Position numbers and translations under genes: made by a program
Shown: positions 9,587 to 18,187 of the stretch, in pieces
How positions within the stretch are numbered: the stretch's first letter is position 1
Layout: the number at the start of each line of letters is the position of its first letter
The notes under the pieces: model-generated
Seen by the model: the letters and a program-made list of their open reading frames with translations, nothing else
Told to the model about the DNA's origin: nothing
The model's database searches: none
Source: Sphingomonas sp.
GTDB lineage: Bacteria; Pseudomonadota; Alphaproteobacteria; Sphingomonadales; Sphingomonadaceae
Direction of reading: 5' to 3'
NCBI RefSeq assembly: GCF_029239295.1
Contig: NZ_JAQZBC010000006.1
Coordinates: 62,001 to 126,000, forward strand
DNA length: 64,000 bases

Positions 9587-10156
9587 ATGTTCAGCGTCGT
9601 CGTGGCGACTGCGCCCGCTCCGGTGGTTAGCCTGGCGGAAGCAAAGCAACACCTGAAGGTCAGCCATTCCGCGGAAGACGCGCTGATCGAAGGGATGGTG
9701 GCTGCGGCGACGCAAACAATCGACGGCCCCGAAGGATGGCTGGGCCGCGCGGTGGGCGTGCAGACGCTGGAGGCGCGGTTCAGCCTCCTGTTCGACCGCC
9801 CGTCGCTGCGGCTTCCCTATCCGCCCGTGGTGGAGCTGCTGACCGTTCGGTACCTCGACCGCAGCGATGCTGAGCGCTCGGCTGATCCCGCCGACTTCGA
9901 CCTTTATGGCGACGCGGTGTCGCCAGCCGGTTCCACCTGGCCATGGGAGGGCGCATCGCTCCGGCCCGATGCAGGGCGCATCACGTACCGCGCGGGCTAC
10001 GAGACCCTGCCGGCGCCGATCCGAGTGGCAATCCTCCTGATGGTTGGCGATCTCTATCGGAACCGTGAAACGACCGCAGCAGTCGCGATGAGCAAGGTGC
10101 CGATGTCGACGAACGTCGAGGCGCTGCTCAATCCCTTCCGAGTTTACACCTTGTGA
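9587..10156 (+). CDS. Head-tail connector (gp6-like)
   Basis: 189 aa; VVSLAEAKQHLKVSHSAEDALIEGMVAAATQTIDGPEGWLGRA typical of gp6/phiE125-gp8-like connectors. Confidence 0.85.
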   Translation: MFSVVVATAPAPVVSLAEAKQHLKVSHSAEDALIEGMVAAATQTIDGPEGWLGRAVGVQTLEARFSLLFDRPSLRLPYPPVVELLTVRYLDRSDAERSADPADFDLYGDAVSPAGSTWPWEGASLRPDAGRITYRAGYETLPAPIRVAILLMVGDLYRNRETTAAVAMSKVPMSTNVEALLNPFRVYTL

Positions 10157-10521
10157 GCGGGCTGGCGCGCGGCGAACTGGATCGCCTGATCAGGATTGAG
10201 CGGCCGATCGCGGACGAGAGCTTCGACGGCGCCGGTTCCGGCACGTGGGTACTGGTTGAGGATAACGTCTGGGCAGGCATCAAGGATGTACTGCCAAGCC
10301 GCGCCGAGCGGCTTGCTGATGGTATCACGATCGCCACACGCCCCGCTCGCGTCCGCATGGATTATCGTCCGCACCTCACCGGTGACATGCGCTTCGTCGA
10401 TATCACCGACGGCGTCGACGGTCGGGTGATGCAGATCGTCGCTGGTCCAGCGGACATCGGCAGGCGCGATGGCAGCGAGTTTATGGTCGAGGATTACTCG
10501 ACCGCTGGCAACCACGCCTGA
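10153..10521 (+). CDS. Head-tail adaptor / head closure protein
   Basis: 122 aa; GELDRLIRIERP...VWAGIKDVLPSRAERL; ATGA overlap with upstream gene. Confidence 0.8.
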   Translation: MSGLARGELDRLIRIERPIADESFDGAGSGTWVLVEDNVWAGIKDVLPSRAERLADGITIATRPARVRMDYRPHLTGDMRFVDITDGVDGRVMQIVAGPADIGRRDGSEFMVEDYSTAGNHA

Positions 10522-11099
10522 TGGCTCGCGTACGTGGAGGCGCCGCGACGCGACGCTACATGCAGCAGCTGCCAGAGCTGTTCCGCGAGCGCGTGTTGCG
10601 CGGGGCTGCGCGGCGTGGAGCAACTGTCATCGCTGACGGTGCGAAGGAGCGGCTAGGCGGCCGTAGCGCCGATGGGCCTGGCGGTGGGAAGGTGCTGATT
10701 GCCGATTCCGTGAAGGTGCGTGTCAGGCTGAAGGGCGAGGTGGTGCGTGGCCGCGTGTTGCTGAACGGCCCCGGCGCCTATGTCGGCCGCTGGCTTGAGT
10801 ATGGCACCGACCCGCACTTCATCAGCGTCGACCCGCAATACCGCAACGGCAAGACCGCCCGGCGGATCAACAAGTCGATCGCTGATGGCAACGAAAGCCT
10901 GAAGACCAGCCTGGTCATCAACGGCAAGCCCGTCGGCGCGACGGTTTACCACCCCGGTGCTCGCAAGGTGCCGTTCCTGCGGCCGGCCGTGGATACGCTG
11001 GAGCGCGAGGCGCTTGCCGCGGCGCAGACTTACATCAACGCCCGCGCCACTCGCGCCGGCCTTCTGGCAGGCCCCGCAGCTGAAGAGGATGACGCATGA
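10521..11099 (+). CDS. HK97 gp10-like tail completion protein
   Basis: 192 aa; AYVGRWLEYGTDPHFI, PGARKVPFLRPAVDT characteristic of gp10 family. Confidence 0.85.
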   Translation: MARVRGGAATRRYMQQLPELFRERVLRGAARRGATVIADGAKERLGGRSADGPGGGKVLIADSVKVRVRLKGEVVRGRVLLNGPGAYVGRWLEYGTDPHFISVDPQYRNGKTARRINKSIADGNESLKTSLVINGKPVGATVYHPGARKVPFLRPAVDTLEREALAAAQTYINARATRAGLLAGPAAEEDDA

Positions 11100-11515
11100 G
11101 CGGCGCCGATGTTGTTACCGGCAGCGATATCATCGGTGCGCTGCTGCGTGGGTATGAACCGCTGACCCGCTTCGTGCCTTCCGACCGGATCAAGGCTGGT
11201 CGTTTGGGCACAGCCCCCCTGCCCGCGCTGGTTATTACCATGATCAGCAGCGTCGATCGGCAAACCCTCAAGCGTGGCCGCATGGTGCGACGTACCGATC
11301 GCATCTCGGTGACGGTCCGAGCCGAGAGCCACCGCGACCGTAAGTTTGCGATCCGGCTCATCCGCCTCGCCTGCGCTGACCGCACCGGCAGGATTGCCGG
11401 CGCCGAGCGCGTCTCGGTGCTTACGGCGGGCAAGGGCCCGGAGGTCGATGGACCCGCCGACAGCTTCGAACAGGCGCAGGACTTCAAGGTCAGTTTCGAC
11501 GAACCCGCTTTCTGA
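11096..11515 (+). CDS. Tail completion protein, DUF3168-like
   Basis: 139-aa ORF, position and length typical; ATGA overlap with gp10-like gene. Confidence 0.7.
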   Translation: MSGADVVTGSDIIGALLRGYEPLTRFVPSDRIKAGRLGTAPLPALVITMISSVDRQTLKRGRMVRRTDRISVTVRAESHRDRKFAIRLIRLACADRTGRIAGAERVSVLTAGKGPEVDGPADSFEQAQDFKVSFDEPAF

Positions 11516-11526
11516 GGAGAAAAGCC

Positions 11527-11730
11527 ATGTCAGCTACCAAAACCATCAGCGCAAAGGTGCTGCGCGACTTCAACGACGCCGGCTCCGAAAGCCGCTTCAC
11601 CAAGGGCAAGACCGTCCCGCTCGAGGTCGGTGTGTTCGACAACTACCGTGCGGCAGGCCTGGTCGAGGCAGCGTCGGAGGACGCAGCGCCGGCTGGCGGT
11701 GCAGCTCGCGCACCGCGCCCCCGCGACTAA
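11527..11730 (+). CDS. Small phage protein of unknown function
   Basis: 67-aa ORF with upstream GAGGAG; between tail completion and tail tube genes. Confidence 0.6.
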   Translation: MSATKTISAKVLRDFNDAGSESRFTKGKTVPLEVGVFDNYRAAGLVEAASEDAAPAGGAARAPRPRD

Positions 11731-11797
11731 CCCGCTCGTCCGCCGTCCGGCGGGCGAATTCGCCGGCGCTGCCGGCCCATCAACAGGAGAACACCCG

Positions 11798-12250
11798 ATG
11801 AGTGGTTCCACCGCAGCAGGTTCGTCGATCGCCATCGGCGCGACCGCACCGGCTACCTATGACGAAGCAGGCTTTACGGCGCTCACGCTGACCGAAGTCG
11901 GCGGCGTCGACAAGATCGGCTCGCTCGGCGCCAGCTTCGCCAAGGTCGAGTTTCAGCCGCTCAAGGGGCCGAAGCAGAAGTATAAGGGGTCGGTCGACTA
12001 TGGCGCCCTGCAGCCGACCTACGCGATCGACGCCGAGGACGCCGGCCAGGCGCTGATGGAAACGGCGGCCGACGACGAGACGCAGAAGCTCTATCCGATC
12101 GTCGTCACCTATCCGACGGGCCATAAGCGCTGCTTCATGGGCCGCGTCTTCGGCTCGCCCGAAACGGTCGATGGCGCCGACACGATGCTGATGGCCGCCC
12201 CGGCAATCGAGATCTGCTCGAAGCCGATCAAGATCAACCCGGCCGGCTGA
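11798..12250 (+). CDS. Phage tail tube (major tail) protein
   Basis: ATG 11798 after AACAGGAGA; FTALTLTEVGGVDKIGSLGASFAKVEFQPLKGPKQKYKGS. Confidence 0.8.
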   Translation: MSGSTAAGSSIAIGATAPATYDEAGFTALTLTEVGGVDKIGSLGASFAKVEFQPLKGPKQKYKGSVDYGALQPTYAIDAEDAGQALMETAADDETQKLYPIVVTYPTGHKRCFMGRVFGSPETVDGADTMLMAAPAIEICSKPIKINPAG

Positions 12251-12363
12251 TTTCCCTCCCGTTCCCGGCGCCCGCGACGCCGGTTCTTCCTGCACTGGCT
12301 CGCCCCGCTCGTCGCGGGTTTGCGGGGCGGGTCGGTGCGCCATCCTCCCGCGAAGGATTATCC

Positions 12364-12798
12364 ATGACCAAGCTGTTCAACATCGCCGCCCTCGCTGTCG
12401 CATCGACCGCCGTCATCCACGTCAAGGACGCGAGCGGTCAGCCGGCCTATGCCGATGAAGCCCGCAAGCTGCCGATCCGCATCCACCTCCACGGCCCCGG
12501 CAGCGACATCGCCGGCGTGGTCGAGAGCCGCCAGTCGGCGCGTGCGCTGAAGCGCTTTCAGGAGAACGACGGCAAGATGACCGCCGCGTCGCCGGAAGAG
12601 CGTCTCACCGAGACCGCCGCGGATCTCGCGACGCTCACCGCCCGGTTCGAAAACTTCACCTATGGCGAGGGTGAGCTGACCGGCGAGGATCTCTACCGCG
12701 CCGTCTATGCCGATCCGAAGCTCGGCTTCGTGACCAAGCAGGTCGCAAAGTTCTTCGGTGACTGGGGAAACTTCAGCGACGCCTCGAAGGCGGCCTGA
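12364..12798 (+). CDS. Tail assembly chaperone, G-like (0 frame product)
   Basis: 144-aa ORF between tail tube and tape measure; slippery heptamer near its 3' end. Confidence 0.75.
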   Translation: MTKLFNIAALAVASTAVIHVKDASGQPAYADEARKLPIRIHLHGPGSDIAGVVESRQSARALKRFQENDGKMTAASPEERLTETAADLATLTARFENFTYGEGELTGEDLYRAVYADPKLGFVTKQVAKFFGDWGNFSDASKAA

Positions 12799-13229
12799 CC
12801 CTCTGGGTCCGGCAGCTGGCGTGGTATCATACCGCGCCGAAGCCGGATCCCCGGAGCAAACGGGGAAAGGGTGACGCGCCGGTCGCGCTGCCCACCCGCA
12901 TCGAGCAGCTGAAGCGGCGCAAGATCGATCCGCAGATGCCGCCCAACGCCGCGCCGCACATCACCGACCGCCTGATCGAGATCGGTCTGACCGAGGCGGC
13001 CGGGATGGGCGCGGTGCCGCTCAGCTGGCGCGAGATCAAGGCGTGGCGCGAGAGCGTCGGCCTGACGATCGAGCCATGGGAGATGCGGCTGCTGCGCCGC
13101 CTTTCCGCCGCCTACCTCGCCGAGACCCGCCGGGCCGAAAGCGAGCTTTGTCCGCCGCCCTGGCGGACGCAACCCACCGCCCGCGAACGCGAGATCGAAC
13201 TGGCCGAGCTGCAAAGGCTGCTCGGCTGA
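12771..13229 (+). CDS. Tail assembly chaperone, T-like extension in -1 frame (fused product after frameshift at 12765-12771)
   Basis: -1 frame is open from 12771 to 13229 (LQRRLEGGLTLWVRQLAWYHTAPKP...AELQRLLG); G_GGA_AAC at 12765-12771. Confidence 0.75.
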   Translation, partial: LQRRLEGGLTLWVRQLAWYHTAPKPDPRSKRGKGDAPVALPTRIEQLKRRKIDPQMPPNAAPHITDRLIEIGLTEAAGMGAVPLSWREIKAWRESVGLTIEPWEMRLLRRLSAAYLAETRRAESELCPPPWRTQPTAREREIELAELQRLLG

Positions 13230-13270
13230 TCGATCCCGCGTTCGCTCACCGATGACCGGGAGGAACGCCG

Positions 13271-16200
13271 ATGCTCGACGACGATGCTCCCGGTCTCCAC
13301 GCCGATTTTCTGATCGACACCGGCAATTCGGCTGACGAGCTGATCCGCCTGGCCTCGGTCATGGAATCGACCGAGGTGAAGGTGCTGGCGGAGGCGCAGC
13401 GCATCGAGCGCGCCACCAGCAACATGGTCGACACGACGGCCGCGACCGCGGGGATCAAGGCGTTCGCCGATACCGCCGCGCGCGAGGTTCAATCAGTCGT
13501 CGCCGCTGCCAGCCAGTCGCGCGCCGGCCTCGAGCGGATCTTCGGCCGCCCGCTGAACTTCAGCACCGGTGGCCCGGCCGCGACGCGCGAGCTGCAGGCG
13601 ACCGCGCGCGAGGTCAACAAGACCGAGAGCGAGATCGAGAAGCTGATCCGCACGCTCGATCGCGAGGCCGCCTCGGTCGGCAAGACGCGCGACGAGCAGC
13701 GCGCCCTTCGTGCGGAGCAGCTCGCCCTGACCGCCGTAACGCAGGGCAACACCGAAGCGGCCGACCGGCTGCTGGCCAGCATGCGCCAGCTTGATGCCGC
13801 GCGCGAATCGCTGGCGGAAACGAAGCTCGCCATCCAGCTGGCGGCCGAGGCCGGCGCCGCGCGCGAGCGTGCCGCAGCCGAGGCGCAGCTGATTGCCGAG
13901 CTGCGCGAGCGCGAGCGGATCCAGGCGGCGATCGCCCGCATCGATGGATCGGATCGTGGCCGCGCGACCGACGCCGGCGCGACCTTCAGCGCGCTTGCTG
14001 CAAAGGCGGCCGAGGACGAGGCACGCGCGACCGCGATCGCCGCGGCATCGGCCAAGCAGCTGGCTGACGAGCATGCCCGGCTTGCTGACCAGGTGCGCGG
14101 ATCGCAGCTGGCGATGGAAGCCGACGCGGCCGCGGCCGAGCGGCTGCGCATGAGCACCGATCCGTTGTATGCAGCGACCGCACGCATCAACGCCGAGATC
14201 GCAGAAAGCACCCGGCTCTATTACGCTGGTGCCACGGGGCCGGCGGAATATGCCCGCCAGCAGATGGTGTTGACGCAGCGCCTCCACGAAGCCAGCCAGG
14301 CGCATGACATCATGCAGTCCGCCGCCAAGCGCGGCACCGGCTCGCTCACCCAGCTGTCGTTCCAGCTGAACGACGTTGCCACGATGGCAATGGCGGGATC
14401 CCCGCCGTTCCAGATCTTCGCGACCCAGATCGGCCAGATCATTCAGGTGGCGCAGCAGGCCGAGGGCGGCGTGAAGGGCCTGGCCGGCGAGATCGGCGGC
14501 TTCCTGCTGCGCTTCTCGCCGCTGATCGGCGTGATGGCGGCCGGTACCGCCGGCTTCCTGCTGTTCGATCGTGCCGTGTCCAAGGGCGTCGACACCAAGG
14601 CGATGATCGATGGCCTGGGTCTTACCAAGGACGAGATCGAGAAGCTGAAGAACACGTCGGTCAGCAGCGGCGATGTCATCAAGGCGACGTTCCAGGTCAT
14701 GGCTGCGCGGGTCGGCTTCCACCTGGGCGATATGACCAAGTTCTTCGGCGACGCGCTCGACTGGATGACAAAGGCCGGCCGCGTCACGCTGGCGGCACTT
14801 TACGCCAGCTTCATGGGCACCTTCCGCGGCATTGCCGCGATCGTGAAGGGCGTGTTCGACGGTAAGGGGATCGGCGAGATCCTGGCCGACGTCGGCGATG
14901 CCTATACCGGCGCCTTCGACGAGGCGAACGGCGCGATGGTTCGTTTCGGCGAGGACGTCACCAAGCAGATCGCCTCCAACAAGCTCGCCGACCTGAAGAA
15001 GCAGGCCGACGCGCTCAAGGAAGACCGGACCCCGAAAAAGGACCGGCACGGCGAGCAGCTCGAGCGCGAAGGCCGCGCGATCGAGGCGCAGATCCGCAAC
15101 CTCTACGCGCTGGCCGATGCCTATGGCGTGTCCGGTGCCGAGGCGCTGATCGCCGAGGCGCGCGTGAAGGCCGAAAGCGAAGCGATCAAGAAGCGCGCCG
15201 ACATCGAGGAGCGCGTCGCGCGCCAAGTGCGCTTGGTTGTCGCGCAGCGGGTCGCCGACGCCGCCAAATCGACCGCCGCAATGCGCGAGGAGGTGGCGAT
15301 GATCGAGAAGATCAACGCCGAGGTCGCGGCCGGCAACGTGCCGGCACAGCTGGCAGCAGACCTGGTCCGCGATCGCCTGGAGGATTTGCCGCTGCTCGCC
15401 GCTCTCGAGGCCGCGCGCACGGTGAAGGATGTGCAGGGCATCAAGGCCGCGTCGGAAGCGCTTGATGCGCAGCGCGCCACCCGCGAGCGGCTTGCCGAGG
15501 TCCAGCGCGAACAGCAGCGCCTCAGCGCCATGTCGTCGGGCGCCGATCGCCTCGCCGAGCTGCAGGAAGAGCTGCGCCTCGTCGGCGCGACCGAGGAGGT
15601 ACGGGTGCGCGCGCTCGCCACGTTGCGCGCCACGCAGGAAGCGGCCGCGAATGGCTGGACCGGGCAGAAGGGCGCCGATTACGTCAAGCAGCAGGTCAAG
15701 ATCGCCGAGACGCAGTTCCAACTCGCGCAGGCGCAGGATTCCTTCAACGCTTCGCTGACCTTCACTGCCGACAAATGGGATCTGATCGCCCGCAACGTGC
15801 AGAATGCGGCTGGCGGGATGGCGGATGCGTTCGGCGAGGTCGGCCGCTCGATCGGCGATGTCGCCTCCATCTATGCGGGCTTCCAGGCGAACCGCGCCCG
15901 CCTCGATGCCCAGCATCGTGCGGAAGTGGAAAAGGCCGGCAACGACGAGGCTGCCCAGGCTCGCGCCAACACCAAGTTCGCGATCGCCTCCGCAACCGCT
16001 CAGGTCGGCTTGTTCGGCGACCTGAGTTCCGCCGCCAAGGGCTTCTTCAAGGAAGGGAGCGACGGCTACAAAGCCATGGCCGCTGCCGAGAAGGCGTTCC
16101 GCGCGATCGAGTTCGCCCTGTCGGTGCGCGCCATGGCGCAGGACGCGATCGAGACGGCCAGCTCGATCGCGAAGAGCGGCGTTCGCGCCGCGGCGCATGG

Positions 16201-18187
16201 GGCCGAGGCAGTCGCGAAGGCAATCTCGTCGCTGCCGTTCCCGCTCAACATCGCAGCCGGCGCCGCGACCGCGGCTGTGCTGGCGTCGATCGGAATCGCG
16301 ATCGGCGGCGCCTTTGGTGGCGGCAGCAAGAAGGATCTCGAGCCGGCCAATACCGGCACCGGCACGGTGCTGGGCGACGGCAAGGCGCAGTCGGAGAGCC
16401 TGAAGCGCTCGATCGACCAGCTGCGCGAGGTCGACACGCTGACCAACACCTTCGCGCGCCAGATGGCTGGATCGCTACGCTCGATCGACGGCCAAATCGG
16501 TGGCCTGGCGGCCGTCTTGGTGCGCGGCGGCAACGTCAACGCCGACAGCAAGGTTGCCGAGGGGTTCAAGCCCAACGCGATCGGCTCGGTGCTGGGCGCC
16601 ATTCCGTTGATCGGTGGCGTGCTGTCGTCGCTGTTCGGCAGCAAGACGTCGGTCATCGCCAGCGGCATCTATGGCCGCGCGCAGTCGCTCGACCAGATCC
16701 TCGCCGGCGGCTTCGACGCTTCGACCTACAGCGACGTGGAAAAGAAGAAGAAGTTTCTCGGGATCACCACCGGCACGTCCTACTCGACGCAGTTCGGCCA
16801 GGCCGACGCGGCGCTCGAGCAGCAATTCACCCTGGTGCTGCGCTCCTTTGCCGACGCGATCGCCGGCGCGGCCGAGCCGCTCGGCCAATCGACCGGCGCG
16901 ATCGAGGCACGCCTGAAGGGCTTCGTCGTCAACATCGGCAAGATCGACCTGAAGGGGCTGACCGGCGCCGAGATCCAGGAGAAGCTAGAGGCAGTATTCG
17001 GCGCGGCGGCCGACAGCATGGCCAGCGCTGCCTTCCCGGGAATCGAGCGGTTCCAGAAGGTCGGCGAAGGCGCTTTCGAGACGCTGGTGCGCGTGGCGTC
17101 GACGGCCGAGGCAGTCACCAACGCGCTCGGCCAGATGGGCGGCGCCGCGCGTGCCATGTCGATCGACGCCAAGCTCGCGCTGGCCGACCAGTTCGACAGC
17201 ATCGGCGATCTGACCGGCGCGATCGGGAGCTATTTCGAAGCCTTCTATTCGCCGGCCGAGCAGACCGCGGCCAGGACCGAGCAGCTGGCCCGCGTCTTCC
17301 GCGATCTCGGCCTGACGATGCCGGCATCGCTTGCCGCCTATCGCGAGCTGGTCGAGGCGCAGGATCTCAACACCAGCGCCGGTCAGGCGGCCTATGCCAC
17401 CCTGATCCAGCTGGCGCCGGCGTTTGCCGAGCTGCAGGAGAAGCTCGCCGGCGCCAAATCCGCGGCCGACGTGGCGGCCGAGCGCGCGGATCTCGAGCGG
17501 CGGCTGCTCGAGCTGCGCGGCGACACCGCAGCGCTCCGCGCACTCGAGCTCGCGAAGCTCGATGCCAGCAACCGCGCGCTGCAGCAGCAGATCTATGATC
17601 TGCAGGACGCGCAGGAAGCCGCCCGGGCGGCCGACGAGCTGCGCAAGGCGTGGTCGTCGGTCGGCGACAGCATCATGGACGAGGTGCGGCGGATCCGCGG
17701 CCTGGCCGATGCCGGCGGCGGCAACAGCTTCGCCTCACTGATGGGCCAGTTCAACGCCGCCAATGCCAAGGCACGCGCCGGCGACATGGATGCCGCCAAG
17801 AGCCTGCCGCAGCTCAGCCAGGCGCTGCTCAGCGCCGCAGCCGATGCTGCGACCAGCCGGCAGGAGCTGGCGCGTGTCCAGGCGCAGACCGCCGCGGCGC
17901 TCGAGGCGACCTATGGTGTCGTCGGCGCGCTCGCGACCAACAAGCCGGAGAGCAAGGCTGATCAGATTGCCTCCGCCGTCGACGGCCGCGCCATGGCGCC
18001 AAGCTCGGCAGCCAACGACGATCGTGCGGCCGAGCAGAGCGCCTTGCGTGGCGAGATCGCCCAGCTGCGCGCCGACATGACCGCCGGCACCGCGGCGATC
18101 GCCGCCAACACCGGCCGCATCGCCAAGCATCTCGACAATGTGACCGCCAGCAGCGGCGGTGACGCAATCTCGGTGGAGGCGGCATGA
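13271..18187 (+). CDS. Phage tail tape measure protein
   Basis: 1638 aa, Ala/Glu-rich coiled coils, hydrophobic centre, follows chaperone pair. Confidence 0.93.
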   Translation: MLDDDAPGLHADFLIDTGNSADELIRLASVMESTEVKVLAEAQRIERATSNMVDTTAATAGIKAFADTAAREVQSVVAAASQSRAGLERIFGRPLNFSTGGPAATRELQATAREVNKTESEIEKLIRTLDREAASVGKTRDEQRALRAEQLALTAVTQGNTEAADRLLASMRQLDAARESLAETKLAIQLAAEAGAARERAAAEAQLIAELRERERIQAAIARIDGSDRGRATDAGATFSALAAKAAEDEARATAIAAASAKQLADEHARLADQVRGSQLAMEADAAAAERLRMSTDPLYAATARINAEIAESTRLYYAGATGPAEYARQQMVLTQRLHEASQAHDIMQSAAKRGTGSLTQLSFQLNDVATMAMAGSPPFQIFATQIGQIIQVAQQAEGGVKGLAGEIGGFLLRFSPLIGVMAAGTAGFLLFDRAVSKGVDTKAMIDGLGLTKDEIEKLKNTSVSSGDVIKATFQVMAARVGFHLGDMTKFFGDALDWMTKAGRVTLAALYASFMGTFRGIAAIVKGVFDGKGIGEILADVGDAYTGAFDEANGAMVRFGEDVTKQIASNKLADLKKQADALKEDRTPKKDRHGEQLEREGRAIEAQIRNLYALADAYGVSGAEALIAEARVKAESEAIKKRADIEERVARQVRLVVAQRVADAAKSTAAMREEVAMIEKINAEVAAGNVPAQLAADLVRDRLEDLPLLAALEAARTVKDVQGIKAASEALDAQRATRERLAEVQREQQRLSAMSSGADRLAELQEELRLVGATEEVRVRALATLRATQEAAANGWTGQKGADYVKQQVKIAETQFQLAQAQDSFNASLTFTADKWDLIARNVQNAAGGMADAFGEVGRSIGDVASIYAGFQANRARLDAQHRAEVEKAGNDEAAQARANTKFAIASATAQVGLFGDLSSAAKGFFKEGSDGYKAMAAAEKAFRAIEFALSVRAMAQDAIETASSIAKSGVRAAAHGAEAVAKAISSLPFPLNIAAGAATAAVLASIGIAIGGAFGGGSKKDLEPANTGTGTVLGDGKAQSESLKRSIDQLREVDTLTNTFARQMAGSLRSIDGQIGGLAAVLVRGGNVNADSKVAEGFKPNAIGSVLGAIPLIGGVLSSLFGSKTSVIASGIYGRAQSLDQILAGGFDASTYSDVEKKKKFLGITTGTSYSTQFGQADAALEQQFTLVLRSFADAIAGAAEPLGQSTGAIEARLKGFVVNIGKIDLKGLTGAEIQEKLEAVFGAAADSMASAAFPGIERFQKVGEGAFETLVRVASTAEAVTNALGQMGGAARAMSIDAKLALADQFDSIGDLTGAIGSYFEAFYSPAEQTAARTEQLARVFRDLGLTMPASLAAYRELVEAQDLNTSAGQAAYATLIQLAPAFAELQEKLAGAKSAADVAAERADLERRLLELRGDTAALRALELAKLDASNRALQQQIYDLQDAQEAARAADELRKAWSSVGDSIMDEVRRIRGLADAGGGNSFASLMGQFNAANAKARAGDMDAAKSLPQLSQALLSAAADAATSRQELARVQAQTAAALEATYGVVGALATNKPESKADQIASAVDGRAMAPSSAANDDRAAEQSALRGEIAQLRADMTAGTAAIAANTGRIAKHLDNVTASSGGDAISVEAA

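Noticed and set aside
13493-16198. 901-aa minus-strand ORF opposite the tape measure gene
   Set aside because: Arg/Gly/His-rich shadow ORF antisense to a confident CDS; no recognisable motif.
15775-17598. 607-aa plus-strand ORF in another frame of the tape measure gene
   Set aside because: Arg-rich low-complexity product of alternative-frame reading in high-GC DNA.
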